Below the pieces are notes generated by a model. The model saw only the letters and a program-made list of their open reading frames with translations, did no database searches and was not told the DNA's origin. DNA of 64,000 bases from Polynucleobacter necessarius (GTDB lineage: Bacteria; Pseudomonadota; Gammaproteobacteria; Burkholderiales; Burkholderiaceae), in assembly GCF_900096765.1 (NCBI RefSeq), contig NZ_LT615228.1, positions 68,669 to 132,668 of the forward strand, read 5' to 3'. A program made the position numbers and the translations under genes. Shown in pieces: positions 8,914-20,432 of the stretch; position 1 is the stretch's first letter; each line of letters starts with the position of its first letter.

Positions 8914-8941
8914 AGCGGCTCCATTTAAGGCCGCTTTTTTC
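8914..8941 (+). terminator. Intrinsic terminator after rpmF
   Basis: Stem AGCGGC (8914-8919) / GCCGCT (8930-8935), loop of 10, followed directly by six T. It lies between rpmF and plsX, so part of the transcripts into the fab genes must read through or start downstream. Confidence 0.8.
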
Positions 8942-8974
8942 TTGGATAAATTACTTGCAGCAATCAATCAGTTT

Positions 8975-9988
8975 ATGAGCGTTACTCTTGCTATTGATGC
9001 CATGGGCGGAGATCATGGAGTTGTCGTGACGGTACCTGCCGCCTGCGATTTCTTGCAAAAACATGCTGATGCCAAAATTGCTCTGGTGGGCAATCCCGAT
9101 TTAATCAAAGAAGTGTTGAGTAAGTCTGCTCAAGCCCCGATAGACCGGATTCAAATTATTCCTGCCAGCGAAGTCGTGTTGATGGATGATCCCATTGAAG
9201 TAGCGCTGCGTCGCAAAAAAGATTCTTCAATGCGTGTGGCAATTGAGCAGGTCAAAGATGGCACTGCTGATGCAGTGATCTCTTCTGGCAATACTGGGGC
9301 GTTGATGGCGATTTCCCGTTACATCCTCAAAACCCTTGATGGCGTTGACCGCCCAGCGATTGCTACAGCCATTCCCAATGAGTTGGGCCGTGGCACTACT
9401 ATGCTGGATTTGGGTGCTAATGCTGACTGTGAGCCAATTCACTTGGTGCAGTTTGCCCAAATGGCAAACGTCATGGTGCAAGTGGTTGATGGCAAAGAAA
9501 ACCCCTCTATTGGCCTACTCAACATTGGTGAAGAGGTCATCAAAGGCAATGAAGTCGTGAAGCAAACTAGCGAGTTGCTGCGCCAAACCAATTTAAATTT
9601 CTACGGCAACGTAGAAGGTAATGATATTTTCAAGGGCACAACCGATATTGTTGTATGCGATGGCTTTGTTGGTAATGTCGTACTCAAGGCTAGCGAAGGT
9701 CTGGCGAAAATGATGAGCGGATTGATTCGTGAAGAATTCAATCGTTCTGTATTAACCAAGTTCATGGCCATTTGTGCCATGGTCCCATTGCTACGTGTGC
9801 GTAAGCGTGTCGACCACCGTCGCTACAACGGCGCCGTCTTGTTAGGTTTGCGCGGTTGTGTCATTAAGAGTCATGGCTCTGCTGACCGTTTTGCATTTGG
9901 CTTTGCATTAGATCGTGCATATGAAGCGGCCAAAAACCGTATGGTAGAGCGGATTGCTGCTGCCTTTGTGGTGGAGACGAAAGTATGA
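8975..9988 (+). CDS. plsX: Phosphate acyltransferase PlsX
   Basis: Makes acyl-phosphate from acyl-ACP for phospholipid synthesis. 337 residues from the ATG at 8975, chosen because the family begins with [12 protein letters not shown] right after it; a TTG 33 bp upstream is in frame but abuts the terminator. Other PlsX landmarks are [13 protein letters not shown] (about 106-118) and [10 protein letters not shown] (about 150-160). It overlaps fabH by four bases (ATGA), so the two are coupled. Confidence 0.95.
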   Translation: MSVTLAIDAMGGDHGVVVTVPAACDFLQKHADAKIALVGNPDLIKEVLSKSAQAPIDRIQIIPASEVVLMDDPIEVALRRKKDSSMRVAIEQVKDGTADAVISSGNTGALMAISRYILKTLDGVDRPAIATAIPNELGRGTTMLDLGANADCEPIHLVQFAQMANVMVQVVDGKENPSIGLLNIGEEVIKGNEVVKQTSELLRQTNLNFYGNVEGNDIFKGTTDIVVCDGFVGNVVLKASEGLAKMMSGLIREEFNRSVLTKFMAICAMVPLLRVRKRVDHRRYNGAVLLGLRGCVIKSHGSADRFAFGFALDRAYEAAKNRMVERIAAAFVVETKV

Positions 9989-10971
9989 GTATTTTTGCAA
10001 GAGTAGCTGGCACTGGAAGTTATCTTCCGCAGCAGCGTTTGACTAATCAAGACTTGGTAGAGCGTTTAGCCAAGTCTGGTCTTGAGACAAGTGATGAGTG
10101 GATTAGGACTCGTAGCGGTATTTCAGCGCGCCACTTTGCCGCAGACCATGAGCTTACAAGTGATCTAGCTGTTAAAGCAGCACTAGCGGCACTGACTAGC
10201 GCGGGAATGACTTCAGAAGATTTAGACCTCATTATTTTGGCGACCTCTACTCCGGATCACCTGGGTGGCTTTCCCAGTACTGCCTGCGTAGTTCAAGATA
10301 AATTAGGTGCTCACACATCGTGCGCAGCATTTGACGTACAAGCAGTCTGTGCTGGTTTCACTTATGCGCTCGCGACTGCTGATGCCTTTATTCGTTCTGG
10401 TTCGTATAAGAAAGTATTAGTGATTGGCGCCGAAACCTTTTCTCGCATATTGGATTTTCAGGATCGCGGCACATGCGTATTGTTTGGTGATGGCGCGGGC
10501 GCGGTAGTTCTAGAAGCTTCACCTGAGCCAGGAATTTTGTCTTCCGCTTTGCATGCTGATGGTAGTCAGCGCAATATTTTGTGTGTGCCTGGCCGCTCTG
10601 GTAATGGTTCAGTGCATGGCTCACCATTCATGACGATGGATGGCCAAGCTGTATTTAAATTGGCTGTGAAGGTGTTAGAGCAAGTGGCTCATGAGGTTTT
10701 GGAGAAAGCCAATCTCAAGCCTGAACAAATTGATTGGTTGGTTCCGCATCAAGCAAATATCCGCATCATGGAAGGTACTGCTAAAAAGATGGGCATGTCG
10801 ATGGATAAGGTGATTGTGACGGTTCATGAGCATGGCAATACATCTGCCGCCTCTATTCCTTTGGCTTTGGATGCGGGTGTGCGTTCTGGTCAAATTCAAC
10901 GCGGTCAATATCTCTTGTTAGAAGGTGTTGGCGGTGGCTTTGCCTGGGGAGCGGTTGCTCTCAAGTATTAA
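9985..10971 (+). CDS. fabH: 3-oxoacyl-ACP synthase III (KAS III)
   Basis: Starts fatty acid synthesis by condensing acetyl-CoA with malonyl-ACP. 328 residues. The catalytic triad is visible: Cys in [10 protein letters not shown] (about residue 120), His in [11 protein letters not shown] (about 255) and Asn in [10 protein letters not shown] (about 285). The N-terminal part has the family stretch [14 protein letters not shown]. It overlaps the plsX stop. Confidence 0.96.
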   Translation: MSIFARVAGTGSYLPQQRLTNQDLVERLAKSGLETSDEWIRTRSGISARHFAADHELTSDLAVKAALAALTSAGMTSEDLDLIILATSTPDHLGGFPSTACVVQDKLGAHTSCAAFDVQAVCAGFTYALATADAFIRSGSYKKVLVIGAETFSRILDFQDRGTCVLFGDGAGAVVLEASPEPGILSSALHADGSQRNILCVPGRSGNGSVHGSPFMTMDGQAVFKLAVKVLEQVAHEVLEKANLKPEQIDWLVPHQANIRIMEGTAKKMGMSMDKVIVTVHEHGNTSAASIPLALDAGVRSGQIQRGQYLLLEGVGGGFAWGAVALKY

Positions 10972-11045
10972 TTCGGTGTTCATTCAGCGTTAAGTCAGTA
11001 TTAGCCAGCATATATTCCATTTCTACTCTTCGATACATTAATCCC

Positions 11046-11981
11046 ATGACATTTGCATTTGTTTTTCCTGGACAAGGTTCTCAATCGGTAGGCATGCTCA
11101 ATTCCATTGCGCAGCGCCCTGAAGTGCGTACGACATTGCAAGAAGCTTCTGAAGCATTGGGAGAAGATGTTGCAAAGCTGATTGCTGAAGGCCCTGCGGA
11201 GGCATTGTCTTTAACTACCAATACGCAACCAGTCATGTTGACTGCTGCTGTTGCTTTCTATCGTGCTTGGTTGGCGGCAGGCGGCCCTGCTCCAAAAGTG
11301 ATGGCAGGTCATAGTCTGGGTGAATATTCCGCTTTGGTTGCAGCCGGCGTGATTGCTTTTAAAGATGCTGTTCCTTTGGTCCGTTTTCGTGCCGAAGCAA
11401 TGCAAACTGCTGTCCCAGTTGGTACTGGCGGTATGGCGGCTATTTTGGGTTTAGATGATGCAACCGTCATCAAGGTGTGTACAGAAGCTAGCGATGTATC
11501 TGGTGGTGTGGTCGAGGCAGTGAATTTCAATGCGCCTGGACAGGTGGTTATTGCGGGTGCGAGTGATGCTGTGACCAAAGCTTGTGAGTTGCTCAAAGTG
11601 GCTGGAGCAAAACGGGCATTGCCACTGCCAGTATCCGCACCCTTTCATTCGTCTTTATTGCAACCAGCCTCCGAAAAGCTCAAGGGCTATTTAGCGAATA
11701 TTGAATTTAAAGCGCCGAGTATTGATGTTATTAATAACGTGGATGTTGAAATCCTCAATGACCCTCAAGCCATTAAAGACGCTTTAGTGCGTCAAGCTGC
11801 TAAGCCAGTACGCTGGCAAGAAACGATTCAGGCGATGGCAGCGCAGGGTGTGACTCAAGTAATCGAGTGTGGTCCGGGCAAGGTATTAGCGGGACTCACT
11901 AAGCGCATTCATGATCAAGTCACTGGACTGCCAGTCTTTGATGAAGCCAGCTTAAATGATGTGTTGGCTAGTTTGAAGTAA
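11046..11981 (+). CDS. fabD: Malonyl-CoA:ACP transacylase
   Basis: Transfers malonate from CoA to acyl carrier protein. 311 residues, usual length. FVFPGQGSQSVGML at the N-terminus and the nucleophilic serine in AGHSLGEYSAL (about residue 92) are diagnostic; the catalytic His lies in SAPFHSSLL (about 200). It stands 74 bp after fabH and 109 bp before fabG. Confidence 0.96.
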   Translation: MTFAFVFPGQGSQSVGMLNSIAQRPEVRTTLQEASEALGEDVAKLIAEGPAEALSLTTNTQPVMLTAAVAFYRAWLAAGGPAPKVMAGHSLGEYSALVAAGVIAFKDAVPLVRFRAEAMQTAVPVGTGGMAAILGLDDATVIKVCTEASDVSGGVVEAVNFNAPGQVVIAGASDAVTKACELLKVAGAKRALPLPVSAPFHSSLLQPASEKLKGYLANIEFKAPSIDVINNVDVEILNDPQAIKDALVRQAAKPVRWQETIQAMAAQGVTQVIECGPGKVLAGLTKRIHDQVTGLPVFDEASLNDVLASLK

Positions 11982-12014
11982 TCAGTAAATCGACTACGAA
12001 ACAACTAACAGAAT

Positions 12015-12037
12015 AATTAACTAAGCAATTAACTAAG
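12015..12037. repeat. Short tandem duplication in the fabD-fabG spacer
   Basis: AATTAACTAAG is repeated at 12015-12025 and 12027-12037 (12-bp period) in an AT-rich spacer. It is non-coding and of the same kind as the frame-breaking duplications in moaA and nagZ. Confidence 0.7.
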
Positions 12038-12090
12038 TATTCAATACAGACAATTAATAACCAATATGAAATTGAAATACTGGAAGACAT

Positions 12091-12834
12091 ATGAATCTTG
12101 ATATAAGCGGACAAATTGCCCTGGTCACTGGTGCTTCTCGCGGTATTGGGCAAGCTATTGCAGACGAGCTAGTTAAGTGCGGCGCCAAGGTCATTGGTAC
12201 AGCCACTTCTGAGGCAGGTGCTAAAGCGATCGATGATCGTCTTCAGTCTTCTGGTGGCAAAGGTTTGGTATTGGATGTAACTAAACCGGGCGCCTGCGAG
12301 GAAATGATCGATCTCGTGGTGAAAGAATTTGGTGGTATCAATATTTTGGTAAATAACGCTGGTATTACTCGTGACAACTTGGCAATGCGCATGAAGACCG
12401 ATGAGTGGACTGATGTCATTGATACCAACTTAAGTGCAGTTTTTCGCTTATCTCAAGCCGTATTACGCCCTATGATGAAAGCGCGTGGTGGTCGAATTAT
12501 TAATATCACCTCAATTGTGGGTCACATGGGCAATCCTGGTCAGGCCAATTACGCCGCGGCAAAATCGGGTGTTTCTGGCATGACGCGCGCTTTAGCTCGC
12601 GAAATCGGTAGCCGTGATATCACTGTGAATTGTGTAGCTCCAGGCTTTATTGATACCGATATGACCCGAGCTTTGAGTGAAGAGCAGCAAAATGCACTAA
12701 AAGTGAACATTCCGCTGGCGCGCTTGGGTAGTCCTGAGGATGTAGCCCAGGCAGTAGCCTTTTTGGCCTCTCCAGCAGCGGGATACATCACGGGAAATAC
12801 CTTACATGTCAATGGCGGCCTATATTTGGCCTAA
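12091..12834 (+). CDS. fabG: 3-oxoacyl-ACP reductase
   Basis: NADPH-dependent short-chain reductase of the elongation cycle, 247 residues. The cofactor motif is TGASRGIGQAIA (about 14-25), with NNAGITRD near residue 89. The catalytic Ser is in ITSIVG (about 141) and the Tyr/Lys pair in YAAAKSG (about 154-158). The C-terminus GNTLHVNGGLYLA is typical of FabG. It sits between fabD and acpP in the cluster. Confidence 0.96.
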   Translation: MNLDISGQIALVTGASRGIGQAIADELVKCGAKVIGTATSEAGAKAIDDRLQSSGGKGLVLDVTKPGACEEMIDLVVKEFGGINILVNNAGITRDNLAMRMKTDEWTDVIDTNLSAVFRLSQAVLRPMMKARGGRIINITSIVGHMGNPGQANYAAAKSGVSGMTRALAREIGSRDITVNCVAPGFIDTDMTRALSEEQQNALKVNIPLARLGSPEDVAQAVAFLASPAAGYITGNTLHVNGGLYLA

Positions 12835-12867
12835 TGGAATGCGGGATTTTGTTATTTTTTAGCGGAT

Positions 12868-12896
12868 TTGCTAAATGCGTCCGCCAAGCTGATAAA
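12868..12896 (+). promoter_or_regulatory. Possible acpP promoter
   Basis: TTGCTA (12868-12873), 17 bp, then GATAAA (12891-12896), placed 38 bp before the acpP start. acpP is normally expressed far above its neighbours, so a private promoter here is plausible. The -10 match is imperfect. Confidence 0.4.
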
Positions 12897-12933
12897 ATCC
12901 TTCCATCGTTTTTTACAACCCCTGGGGAAATTA

Positions 12934-13173
12934 ATGGACAACATCGAACAACGCGTTAAGAAAATCGTCGCTGAGCAATTAGGCGTCGCAGAAGGAGATA
13001 TCAAAAATGAATCTTCTTTCGTGAACGACTTGGGCGCTGACTCTCTTGACACTGTTGAGCTGGTTATGGCTTTGGAAGATGAATTCGGTATCGAAATTCC
13101 TGATGAGGAAGCTGAAAAAATCACCACAGTTCAGCTCGCGATCGACTTTGCTAAGTTAAAAGCTCAGGGTTAA
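12934..13173 (+). CDS. acpP: Acyl carrier protein
   Basis: A 79-residue acidic carrier of growing acyl chains. The phosphopantetheine attachment serine is in [17 protein letters not shown] (about residue 38). ATG 12934 gives the standard start [12 protein letters not shown]. The holo-synthase gene acpS lies about 9 kb downstream. Flanked by fabG and fabF. Confidence 0.97.
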   Translation: MDNIEQRVKKIVAEQLGVAEGDIKNESSFVNDLGADSLDTVELVMALEDEFGIEIPDEEAEKITTVQLAIDFAKLKAQG

Positions 13174-13194
13174 TTCCCTAGTTTAGGCATTACC

Positions 13195-14442
13195 GTGTCA
13201 GTATCAAACGGCCGACGCCGGGTAGTAGTCACCGGCCTTGGCCTCATCTCACCTGTTGGTAATTCGGTTGACGTAGCTTGGTCTAATTTGCTTGCTGGCA
13301 AGTCAGGTATTGCTACGATCACCAAGTTTGACCACACTCCACTGAGCGTGCATTTCGCTGGAGAGGTGAAAGATTTCAATGTCGAAGAATATGTTTCTGC
13401 CAAAGAAGCGCGTCATATGGATACCTTTATCCATTACGGTATTGCTGCTGGTACGCAAGCTATTCGCGATAGTGGACTAGAGATCACCGAGCAAAATGCC
13501 GAGCGCGTAGGCGTGATGGTCGGCTCTGGGATTGGTGGTCTGCCAATGATTGAAGAGACTGGCGCCGAGCTCTTGGCGCGCGGTCCACGCCGTATCTCCC
13601 CATTCTTTGTGCCTGGCTCAATCATCAATATGATTTCTGGTCACTTAAGTATTTTGTTTGGCCTCAAAGGCCCTAACGTCGCTGCAGTGACTGCCTGTAC
13701 AACCGGTTTGCATAGCATCGGTTTGGCTGCGCGGTTAATTCAATATGGCGATGCAGATGTCATGATTGCCGGTGGCGCTGAGTCAACCATTTCTGCTTTA
13801 GGTGTCGGTGGTTTTGCATCTGCCAGAGCACTTTCAACTCGCAACGATGATCCTGCCACTGCATCTCGTCCTTGGGATAAAGACCGTGATGGTTTTGTTC
13901 TGGGCGAAGGTGCTGGCGTTCTCGTGCTCGAAGAGTATGAGAACGCAAAAGCGCGTGGCGCAAAAATCTATTGTGAGTTGCTCGGCTTTGGTATGAGTGG
14001 TGATGCGTATCATATGACTGCGCCAAATATGGATGGCCCACGTCGTTGCATGGTCAATGCAATGCGTGATGCCCAGCTTAATCCCGATCAAATTCAGTAT
14101 TTGAACGCCCACGGTACCTCGACCCCATTGGGCGATAAGAATGAAACCGAAGCTATCAAGGCGGCCTTAGGCGATCACGCTAAAAAAGCTTTGATTAACT
14201 CTACCAAGTCAATGACTGGCCACCTGTTGGGCGGCGCTGGCGGCTTGGAGTCTGTATTTACGATTCTGGCGCTTCATCACCAGAAATCGCCTCCTACGAT
14301 CAATATCTTTAATCAAGATCCTGAGTGTGATTTGGACTACTGTGCCAATACTGCTAGGGATGTGAAAATCGACCATGCAGTCAAAAACAACTTTGGCTTT
14401 GGTGGTACTAACGGCACCTTGATTTTTGGTAAGCTGACCTAA
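13195..14442 (+). CDS. fabF: 3-oxoacyl-ACP synthase II (KAS II)
   Basis: Elongating condensing enzyme, 415 residues, usual length. The active-site Cys is in [11 protein letters not shown] (about residue 166), the two His in [11 protein letters not shown] (about 306) and [11 protein letters not shown] (about 343). The start is GTG at 13195, 21 bp after acpP, giving [16 protein letters not shown]; no ATG is available close by. Confidence 0.96.
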   Translation: MSVSNGRRRVVVTGLGLISPVGNSVDVAWSNLLAGKSGIATITKFDHTPLSVHFAGEVKDFNVEEYVSAKEARHMDTFIHYGIAAGTQAIRDSGLEITEQNAERVGVMVGSGIGGLPMIEETGAELLARGPRRISPFFVPGSIINMISGHLSILFGLKGPNVAAVTACTTGLHSIGLAARLIQYGDADVMIAGGAESTISALGVGGFASARALSTRNDDPATASRPWDKDRDGFVLGEGAGVLVLEEYENAKARGAKIYCELLGFGMSGDAYHMTAPNMDGPRRCMVNAMRDAQLNPDQIQYLNAHGTSTPLGDKNETEAIKAALGDHAKKALINSTKSMTGHLLGGAGGLESVFTILALHHQKSPPTINIFNQDPECDLDYCANTARDVKIDHAVKNNFGFGGTNGTLIFGKLT

Positions 14443-14490
14443 TATTCTTCAATATCTTCATTATTGGTTTTTACCAAGTAGGTCTATAGC

Positions 14491-15942
14491 ATGATGAAAA
14501 AGCACTTTATTGCGCTCTTGACTGTATTGAGTCTTGGGCAAATCGCATTTATTTCGTCTGTTAGCGCTCAAAATCCTCGAGTAACAATCCCAGATTTTGC
14601 AGACTTGGTTGAGCGCGCAAGTCCTGCAGTAGTGAATATCCGCACTACTGAAAAAATAATCGTGCAACAGTCTCAGGGTGGATTTCCAGGAATGCCAGAA
14701 GACCAGGCGGAATTTTTCCGTCGTTTCTTTGGCGTGCCTATTCCCGGCATGCCCAGTGGACCCAAGCAGGCACAACCTAATCCTGGAAAGCCTCAAGAAG
14801 CTGATAGAGGTGTGGGCTCTGGTTTCATTATTGAATCTAATGGATTGATTCTGACAAATGCTCACGTAGTCGAAGGGGCATCTACAATTTATGTCACCTT
14901 AACCGATAAGCGTGAGCTCAAAGCCAAGTTATTGGGCATGGATAAGCGCACTGATGTGGCGGTTGTCAAAATTGACGCGCGTGATTTACCAAGACTTCCC
15001 TTGGGCGACTCATCTAAGGTGAGAGTGGGTGAGTGGGTACTGGCAATTGGCTCTCCATTTGGTCTAGAGAACACCGTAACCGCAGGCATTGTCTCGGCCA
15101 AGAGCCGCGATACTGGCGACTATCTTCCCTTTATTCAAACTGACGTTGCAGTAAATCCAGGTAACTCTGGTGGTCCATTGCTCAATACTGCTGGCCAAGT
15201 GATTGGCATTAATTCTCAAATTTTTAGTCGCTCCGGTGGCTATATGGGGATTTCATTTGCCATTCCAATTGATGAGGCAATGCGCGTAGCTGATCAGTTG
15301 CGTACTAACGGCAAGATGACTCGTGGCCGAATTGGCGTTGCTTTAGGTGAAATGACAAAAGAGGTGGCTGAGAGTTTAGGTCTTGGCAAGCCTCGTGGTG
15401 CATACGTACGTAGTGTGGAAGCGGGTGGCCCTGCTGCGGCTGGGGGGATTGAGCCAGGCGATGTGATCCTGAGCTTTAATGGACGTGAGATCAACAAATC
15501 CACCGACCTACCTCGCGTAGTTGGTGAAACCAAGCCAGGCACTTCGGTCGTTGTACAAGCTTGGCGTAAGGGTGCTACTAGGGATTTAACTGTGACAGTA
15601 GCGGATTCTGACTCTTTGCAGGCTGCTAACAAAAAGCCTGATATTCCTGCCGCAAACGGAAATGGTGTGAATATTTTTGGAGTGGCAGTTGTAGATTTAT
15701 CAGATGTTAAAAAGAAGGAATTGAACATCAAAGGCGGCGTTGAAGTGACGGGTCTAAGTGATGGCTCCTTAGCAAGAGCAGGGGTCCGCCCTGGGGATGT
15801 CATCATCCGGGTGGCCGATACCGATATTACCGCCGTAAAGCAGTTTGAGGCCCTAGCTAAGGGTCTGGATGCAAACAAAGCTGTCCCGGTATTTATTCGC
15901 CGTGGCGATAGCACCTTGGTTATCCCTGTAAGACCTAAATAA
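14491..15942 (+). CDS. mucD: Periplasmic serine protease of the Do/HtrA family (MucD-like)
   Basis: Envelope quality-control protease, 483 residues. A signal peptide (about 1-28, ending SSVSA) is followed by a trypsin-like domain with catalytic His in TNAHVVEG, Asp in KRTDVAVVKI and Ser in NPGNSGGPLL, then two PDZ domains (about 290-370 and 395-480, each with a GV.PGDVI-type turn). In related bacteria mucD sits behind rpoE and its anti-sigma genes; here it directly follows fabF and precedes lepA. ATG at 14491 or 14494 are both possible. Confidence 0.9.
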   Translation: MMKKHFIALLTVLSLGQIAFISSVSAQNPRVTIPDFADLVERASPAVVNIRTTEKIIVQQSQGGFPGMPEDQAEFFRRFFGVPIPGMPSGPKQAQPNPGKPQEADRGVGSGFIIESNGLILTNAHVVEGASTIYVTLTDKRELKAKLLGMDKRTDVAVVKIDARDLPRLPLGDSSKVRVGEWVLAIGSPFGLENTVTAGIVSAKSRDTGDYLPFIQTDVAVNPGNSGGPLLNTAGQVIGINSQIFSRSGGYMGISFAIPIDEAMRVADQLRTNGKMTRGRIGVALGEMTKEVAESLGLGKPRGAYVRSVEAGGPAAAGGIEPGDVILSFNGREINKSTDLPRVVGETKPGTSVVVQAWRKGATRDLTVTVADSDSLQAANKKPDIPAANGNGVNIFGVAVVDLSDVKKKELNIKGGVEVTGLSDGSLARAGVRPGDVIIRVADTDITAVKQFEALAKGLDANKAVPVFIRRGDSTLVIPVRPK

Positions 15943-16079
15943 GCCCTTTTTAGGCTAAAAAAATGAGGTTCGGCGCCTTTTGGGCGCCACCCATTACAAT
16001 CATCTGAAGACGACTTTTTGCAGCGCATCATTGTGGTGCGTTCTGACAAGGCGTTTTTTGAATTACTTAATAAGACGCT

Positions 16080-17885
16080 ATGGATTTAATCCGCAATTTT
16101 TCTATTATCGCCCACATCGATCACGGCAAATCAACGCTTGCTGATCGCATTATTCAGTTGTGTGGCGGTCTCTCTGACCGCGAAATGGAAGCCCAGGTTC
16201 TGGACTCAATGGATATTGAGCGTGAGCGAGGTATCACCATTAAGGCCCAAACCGCAGCACTCAATTACAAAGCTAAAGACGGCAAGATTTACAACATCAA
16301 CTTGATTGATACCCCAGGGCACGTTGACTTTTCCTATGAGGTAAGTCGCTCCTTATCTGCTTGTGAGGGTGCTCTCTTGGTGGTTGATGCCAGTCAAGGC
16401 GTTGAAGCGCAAACAGTAGCGAACTGTTACATGGCCCTCGAGTTAGGTGTCGAGGTTGTTCCTGTTCTCAATAAGATTGATTTGCCACAAGCCGATCCGG
16501 ATCGCGCAAAAAAAGAAATAGAGGATGTCATTGGTATTGATGCATCTGAAGCAGTTACTTGTTCTGCTAAGACTGGTATGGGCGTAGCCGATGTGATCGA
16601 AGAAATGATTGCTAAAGTGCCGCCACCAAAAGGCAATTCAGCCGACCCATTACAAGCCTTGATTATTGACTCCTGGTTTGACAACTATGTTGGTGTTGTC
16701 ATGTTGATCCGTGTAGTCAATGGCACTCTAAAGCCTAAAGAGAAAATTACCCTCATGGCTAATGGTTCAAGTCATTTGGTTGAGCACGTTGGTGTCTTTA
16801 GTCCGAAATCAGTTGATCGCCCAGAGTTATCTGCTGGTCAAGTGGGCTTTGTGATTGCGGGCATTAAAGAACTAAAAGCCGCTAAAGTTGGTGACACCGT
16901 CACACACTCTCCTGGACAACAAGGTCGTGTTCCCGCAGCACAGCCGCTGCCTGGTTTTAAAGAAGTCAAGCCACAAGTGTTTGCTGGCTTATATCCAGTT
17001 GAGGCTAGTGAGTACGATCAATTGCGTGAATCACTGGAGAAGCTCAAGTTAAATGATGCATCTCTCTTGTATGAGCCGGAAGTCTCTCAGGCTTTAGGAT
17101 TTGGATTCCGTTGTGGTTTCTTAGGTTTGCTCCATATGGAGATTGTGCAAGAGCGTCTAGAGCGCCAGTACGGCATGAACCTGATAACGACTGCGCCGAC
17201 TGTGGTGTATCAGGTGCAGCAGTCCGATGGCACAGTCATCATGGTCGATAACCCATCCAAGATGCCTGAAACCAGTAAGGTTGATACGATTCTGGAGCCG
17301 ATTGTTACGGTGAACCTCTATATGCCTCAGGAGTATGTGGGTTCGGTAATTACTTTGTGTGTTGGTAAGCGCGGCATTCAGACGAGAATGAACTATCTCG
17401 GTCGCCAAGTCCAACTCACTTATGAATTGCCAATGGCGGAGATTGTCCTTGATTTCTTTGATCGATTGAAATCGATTTCTCGTGGTTATGCATCGATGGA
17501 TTATGAATTCAAGGAATATCGTCCGGCTGATGTAGTGAAGGTTGATATTTTGATTAATGGCGACCGTGTGGATGCGCTGTCTGTGATTGTTCACCGTAGC
17601 AATAGTCAGCATCGTGGTCGTGAAGTGGTTTCTAAAATGCGCGGCATTATTCCTCGTCAAATGTTTGATGTGGCGATTCAAGCGGCCATTGGTAGCAATA
17701 TTGTGGCCCGTGAAAACGTGAAAGCCTTGCGCAAGAACGTATTGGCCAAATGTTATGGCGGCGATATATCTCGTAAGCGCAAATTATTAGAGAAGCAAAA
17801 AGAAGGTAAGAAACGTATGAAGCAGGTGGGTAACGTTGAAATTCCGCAAGAAGCGTTCTTGGCTATTTTGCAATTGGAGGATTAA
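16080..17885 (+). CDS. lepA: Elongation factor 4 (LepA), back-translocating GTPase
   Basis: Ribosome-associated GTPase, 601 residues. The G1 motif is [13 protein letters not shown] (about 10-22), G3 DTPGHVDF, G4 NKIDLPQ. The LepA-specific C-terminal domain ends with [20 protein letters not shown] and QEAFLAIL. The last A of its stop codon is the first base of lepB (TAATG), so the two are coupled. Confidence 0.97.
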   Translation: MDLIRNFSIIAHIDHGKSTLADRIIQLCGGLSDREMEAQVLDSMDIERERGITIKAQTAALNYKAKDGKIYNINLIDTPGHVDFSYEVSRSLSACEGALLVVDASQGVEAQTVANCYMALELGVEVVPVLNKIDLPQADPDRAKKEIEDVIGIDASEAVTCSAKTGMGVADVIEEMIAKVPPPKGNSADPLQALIIDSWFDNYVGVVMLIRVVNGTLKPKEKITLMANGSSHLVEHVGVFSPKSVDRPELSAGQVGFVIAGIKELKAAKVGDTVTHSPGQQGRVPAAQPLPGFKEVKPQVFAGLYPVEASEYDQLRESLEKLKLNDASLLYEPEVSQALGFGFRCGFLGLLHMEIVQERLERQYGMNLITTAPTVVYQVQQSDGTVIMVDNPSKMPETSKVDTILEPIVTVNLYMPQEYVGSVITLCVGKRGIQTRMNYLGRQVQLTYELPMAEIVLDFFDRLKSISRGYASMDYEFKEYRPADVVKVDILINGDRVDALSVIVHRSNSQHRGREVVSKMRGIIPRQMFDVAIQAAIGSNIVARENVKALRKNVLAKCYGGDISRKRKLLEKQKEGKKRMKQVGNVEIPQEAFLAILQLED

Positions 17886-18691
17886 TGAACTTTGCTCTCA
17901 TTCTCTTTGTCTTGGTAATTGTCTCTGGCATTGCTTGGCTTGCTGACAAGATGTACTTTGCCCCACAGCGTCGTTTGGCTGGCAATGACCGTATGCCGCT
18001 TTGGTTAGAGTACACAGCTGGATTTTTTCCAGTCATTTGTGCTGTATTTGTGCTGCGCTCATTTATTGTCGAGCCATTTAAGATTCCATCTGGCTCAATG
18101 ATTCCTACATTGCAGATTGGCGATTTTATTTTGGTGAATAAATTTACCTATGGAATCCGTTTGCCAGTGATTAATCAAAAAGTCATCACGCTGGGATCTC
18201 CAAAGCGTGGTGATGTAGTGGTATTCCGTTATCCCCGTGATGAATCTGTTGATTACATCAAGCGGGTTGTAGCTTTGCCTGGTGATGAGATCACCTATGA
18301 AGATAAGCGTTTAAAGATTAATGGTCTGCCATTGCAATACAGCGGTGGCGAGCCATACCTTGATCCTGAGAATATGCGCTATGCCAAGCGCTATACGGAA
18401 ACGTTCCCAGTGGATTTAGGCGGCAATCGTCATGACATCCTCAACGACTCAGATCGCCCTTCAGCAGTGTTCCCAACAGAGCGTTTTCCAGGTGCTGAAT
18501 TTTGCCAATACCAGCAGACAGGTCTGACTTGTAAAGTACCGGCTGGGCATTATTTTGCAATGGGTGATAACCGAGACAATAGTGCGGATTCTCGCTACTG
18601 GGGTTTTGTACCTGATAAGAATATTGTTGGCAAAGCTTTTTTTGTTTGGCTTAATCTAGGCAATCTAGGTCGCATCGGTAGCTTCGAGTAA
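17885..18691 (+). CDS. lepB: Signal peptidase I
   Basis: Inner-membrane protease that removes Sec and Tat signal peptides, 268 residues. Two N-terminal membrane segments (about 2-18 and 43-60) precede the catalytic Ser in [10 protein letters not shown] (about 72) and Lys in [12 protein letters not shown] (about 128). [15 protein letters not shown] is the conserved box E. It overlaps lepA by one base and is followed by rnc, the classic lepA-lepB-rnc-era order. Confidence 0.96.
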   Translation: MNFALILFVLVIVSGIAWLADKMYFAPQRRLAGNDRMPLWLEYTAGFFPVICAVFVLRSFIVEPFKIPSGSMIPTLQIGDFILVNKFTYGIRLPVINQKVITLGSPKRGDVVVFRYPRDESVDYIKRVVALPGDEITYEDKRLKINGLPLQYSGGEPYLDPENMRYAKRYTETFPVDLGGNRHDILNDSDRPSAVFPTERFPGAEFCQYQQTGLTCKVPAGHYFAMGDNRDNSADSRYWGFVPDKNIVGKAFFVWLNLGNLGRIGSFE

Positions 18692-18696
18692 ATTTC

Positions 18697-19488
18697 ATGA
18701 ACGTGCGCTCCGTCATCGAAACAGCCCCACTTCAAGAGCGTCTTGGATATCAATTCAAGAAACCTGAGTTATTGCATCAAGCCTTGACACATCGTAGTCA
18801 TAGCAAAAAAAATAATGAGCGTTTGGAGTTTTTGGGCGACTCTATTCTCAATTGTGTCGTTGCTGATTTGTTGTACGAGCGTTATTCAGATTTGGATGAA
18901 GGAGATCTTTCTCGTGTGCGGGCAAATCTGGTTAAACAACAGGCCTTATATGAGATTGCTCAAACACTCTCTTTATCCGATTATCTGCGCTTGGGTGAGG
19001 GTGAGCTTAAGAGTGGTGGCTTTCGTCGTCCATCGATTTTGGCCGACACTCTGGAAGCGGTAACCGGTGCCATCTTTTTGGACGGCGGTTTTGATGCCGC
19101 AAAAGATTGCCTAAGAAAGCTGTACTCATTGATTCTGTCGCAAGTTGATCCTAAAACTTTGGGTAAAGATGACAAAACCCTATTGCAGGAATGTTTGCAA
19201 AGTTATCAGTTGCCATTGCCAACTTATAACGTTACTGGAACTACTGGGGCGGCGCATAACCAGCAATTTGAAGTGGAGTGCTTGATACCAAGTCTGAAAG
19301 TGTCAGTAAAAGGTGAGGGTGCTTCCCGTCGTGCCGCTGAGCAATCGGCTGCAAAGGCGGCCTTGCTTGCGGTTTTAAAAGCATTGCCACAAGAATCTCG
19401 TAAGCCGAAGAAGACTCGGTCTGCCAAGAAAAAAGCGGCTAAAAAAGAAGTAGCCGAAGAGCAGTTAAATCTTAAGCTGAAGGGCTAA
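18697..19488 (+). CDS. rnc: Ribonuclease III
   Basis: Double-strand-specific endoribonuclease for rRNA and mRNA processing, 263 residues. Signature [13 protein letters not shown] (about 40-52), second catalytic region [17 protein letters not shown] (about 110-126), and the double-stranded RNA-binding domain from about 155 to 225. The last 30 residues form a Lys/Ala-rich tail ([15 protein letters not shown]) beyond the usual RNase III end, probably extra RNA affinity. Five bases separate it from lepB and two from era. Confidence 0.96.
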   Translation: MNVRSVIETAPLQERLGYQFKKPELLHQALTHRSHSKKNNERLEFLGDSILNCVVADLLYERYSDLDEGDLSRVRANLVKQQALYEIAQTLSLSDYLRLGEGELKSGGFRRPSILADTLEAVTGAIFLDGGFDAAKDCLRKLYSLILSQVDPKTLGKDDKTLLQECLQSYQLPLPTYNVTGTTGAAHNQQFEVECLIPSLKVSVKGEGASRRAAEQSAAKAALLAVLKALPQESRKPKKTRSAKKKAAKKEVAEEQLNLKLKG

Positions 19489-19490
19489 TC

Positions 19491-20426
19491 GTGTTTAGAT
19501 GCGGCACTATCGCCATTGTGGGACGCCCCAATATGGGCAAATCCACTTTACTGAATGCATTAGTTGGGCAAAAAATCAGCATTACTTCTCGTAAAGCACA
19601 AACCACACGCCACCGCATTTTGGGGATTCAGAATCGCGAAGAGGCTCAATTTATTTTTATCGATACGCCAGGCTTTCAGACACGTCTGATGAATACCTTG
19701 AATAAGGCGTTAAACAGAACGGTGACTACTGCGCTGCAAGACGTCAATGTCGCCTGTTTTGTTGTTGAAGCTGGGTACTTTGGCGAGGATGATAAAAAGG
19801 TGCTCAAGCTTTTGCCCGATAACTTGCCGGTAATTCTGGTGCTTAATAAATTGGATTTATTTAATAGTCGCTTTCAGTCGCCATCTGAGCGTGATCAGGC
19901 ACTGCTAAACTTTATTAAAGAGATGGCTCGTCCTTGGTGTGAGTTAGACGGTCACGAAGATCAGAAGAGCGAGTTTGCTGAGATTGTTCCAATGAGTGCG
20001 AAAAGCCCTGGTGATATTGAAAGACTGCTTGATGTGCTTGAGGGCTACTTGCCTGAGGGTGAGCCAGTTTACGATGGCGACACCATTACTGATCGCAGCG
20101 AGCGCTTCTTAGCAGCAGAAATCCTCCGTGAAAAAGTGTTTCGCTTTACGGGTGAAGAGCTGCCTTACACCAGTACTGTAGTGATTGATCAATTCAAGAT
20201 GGATGGCAAGATGCGCCGTATTGCAGCCACAATTCTGGTTGATCGTGATAGTCATAAGGCAATGATCATTGGCCAAAAGGGCGAGCGTCTAAAAAAGATT
20301 TCAACGGATGCCCGCATCGATATGGAAAAGCTCTTTGATGGCAAAGTCTTCCTAGAGACTTGGGTGAAAGCCAAGCGTGGCTGGGCAGATGATCGCGCTG
20401 AATTACGGGCGCAGGGATTGGAATAA
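19491..20426 (+). CDS. era: GTPase Era
   Basis: Essential 30S-assembly GTPase that binds the 16S rRNA 3' end, 311 residues. G1 reads [12 protein letters not shown] where most Era proteins have GRPNVGKS; G3 DTPGFQT, G4 LNKLDLF and a C-terminal KH domain ([12 protein letters not shown], about 260-271) are standard. The start is GTG at 19491, two bases after rnc, so it is coupled to rnc. Confidence 0.96.
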   Translation: MFRCGTIAIVGRPNMGKSTLLNALVGQKISITSRKAQTTRHRILGIQNREEAQFIFIDTPGFQTRLMNTLNKALNRTVTTALQDVNVACFVVEAGYFGEDDKKVLKLLPDNLPVILVLNKLDLFNSRFQSPSERDQALLNFIKEMARPWCELDGHEDQKSEFAEIVPMSAKSPGDIERLLDVLEGYLPEGEPVYDGDTITDRSERFLAAEILREKVFRFTGEELPYTSTVVIDQFKMDGKMRRIAATILVDRDSHKAMIIGQKGERLKKISTDARIDMEKLFDGKVFLETWVKAKRGWADDRAELRAQGLE

Positions 20427-20432
20427 TTCCTC

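Noticed and set aside
8942..8977. TTG start of plsX at 8942
   Set aside because: It abuts the rpmF terminator T-run and adds eleven non-conserved residues; ATG 8975 gives the family N-terminus.
15943..15995. Hairpins after mucD as an intrinsic terminator
   Set aside because: AGCC/GGCT and GGCGCC/GGCGCC stems exist but are followed by A-rich or mixed sequence rather than a T-run, so I do not call a terminator.
17157..17681. A 174-codon minus-strand frame inside lepA
   Set aside because: It is antisense to the highly conserved lepA body and has no recognisable motif.
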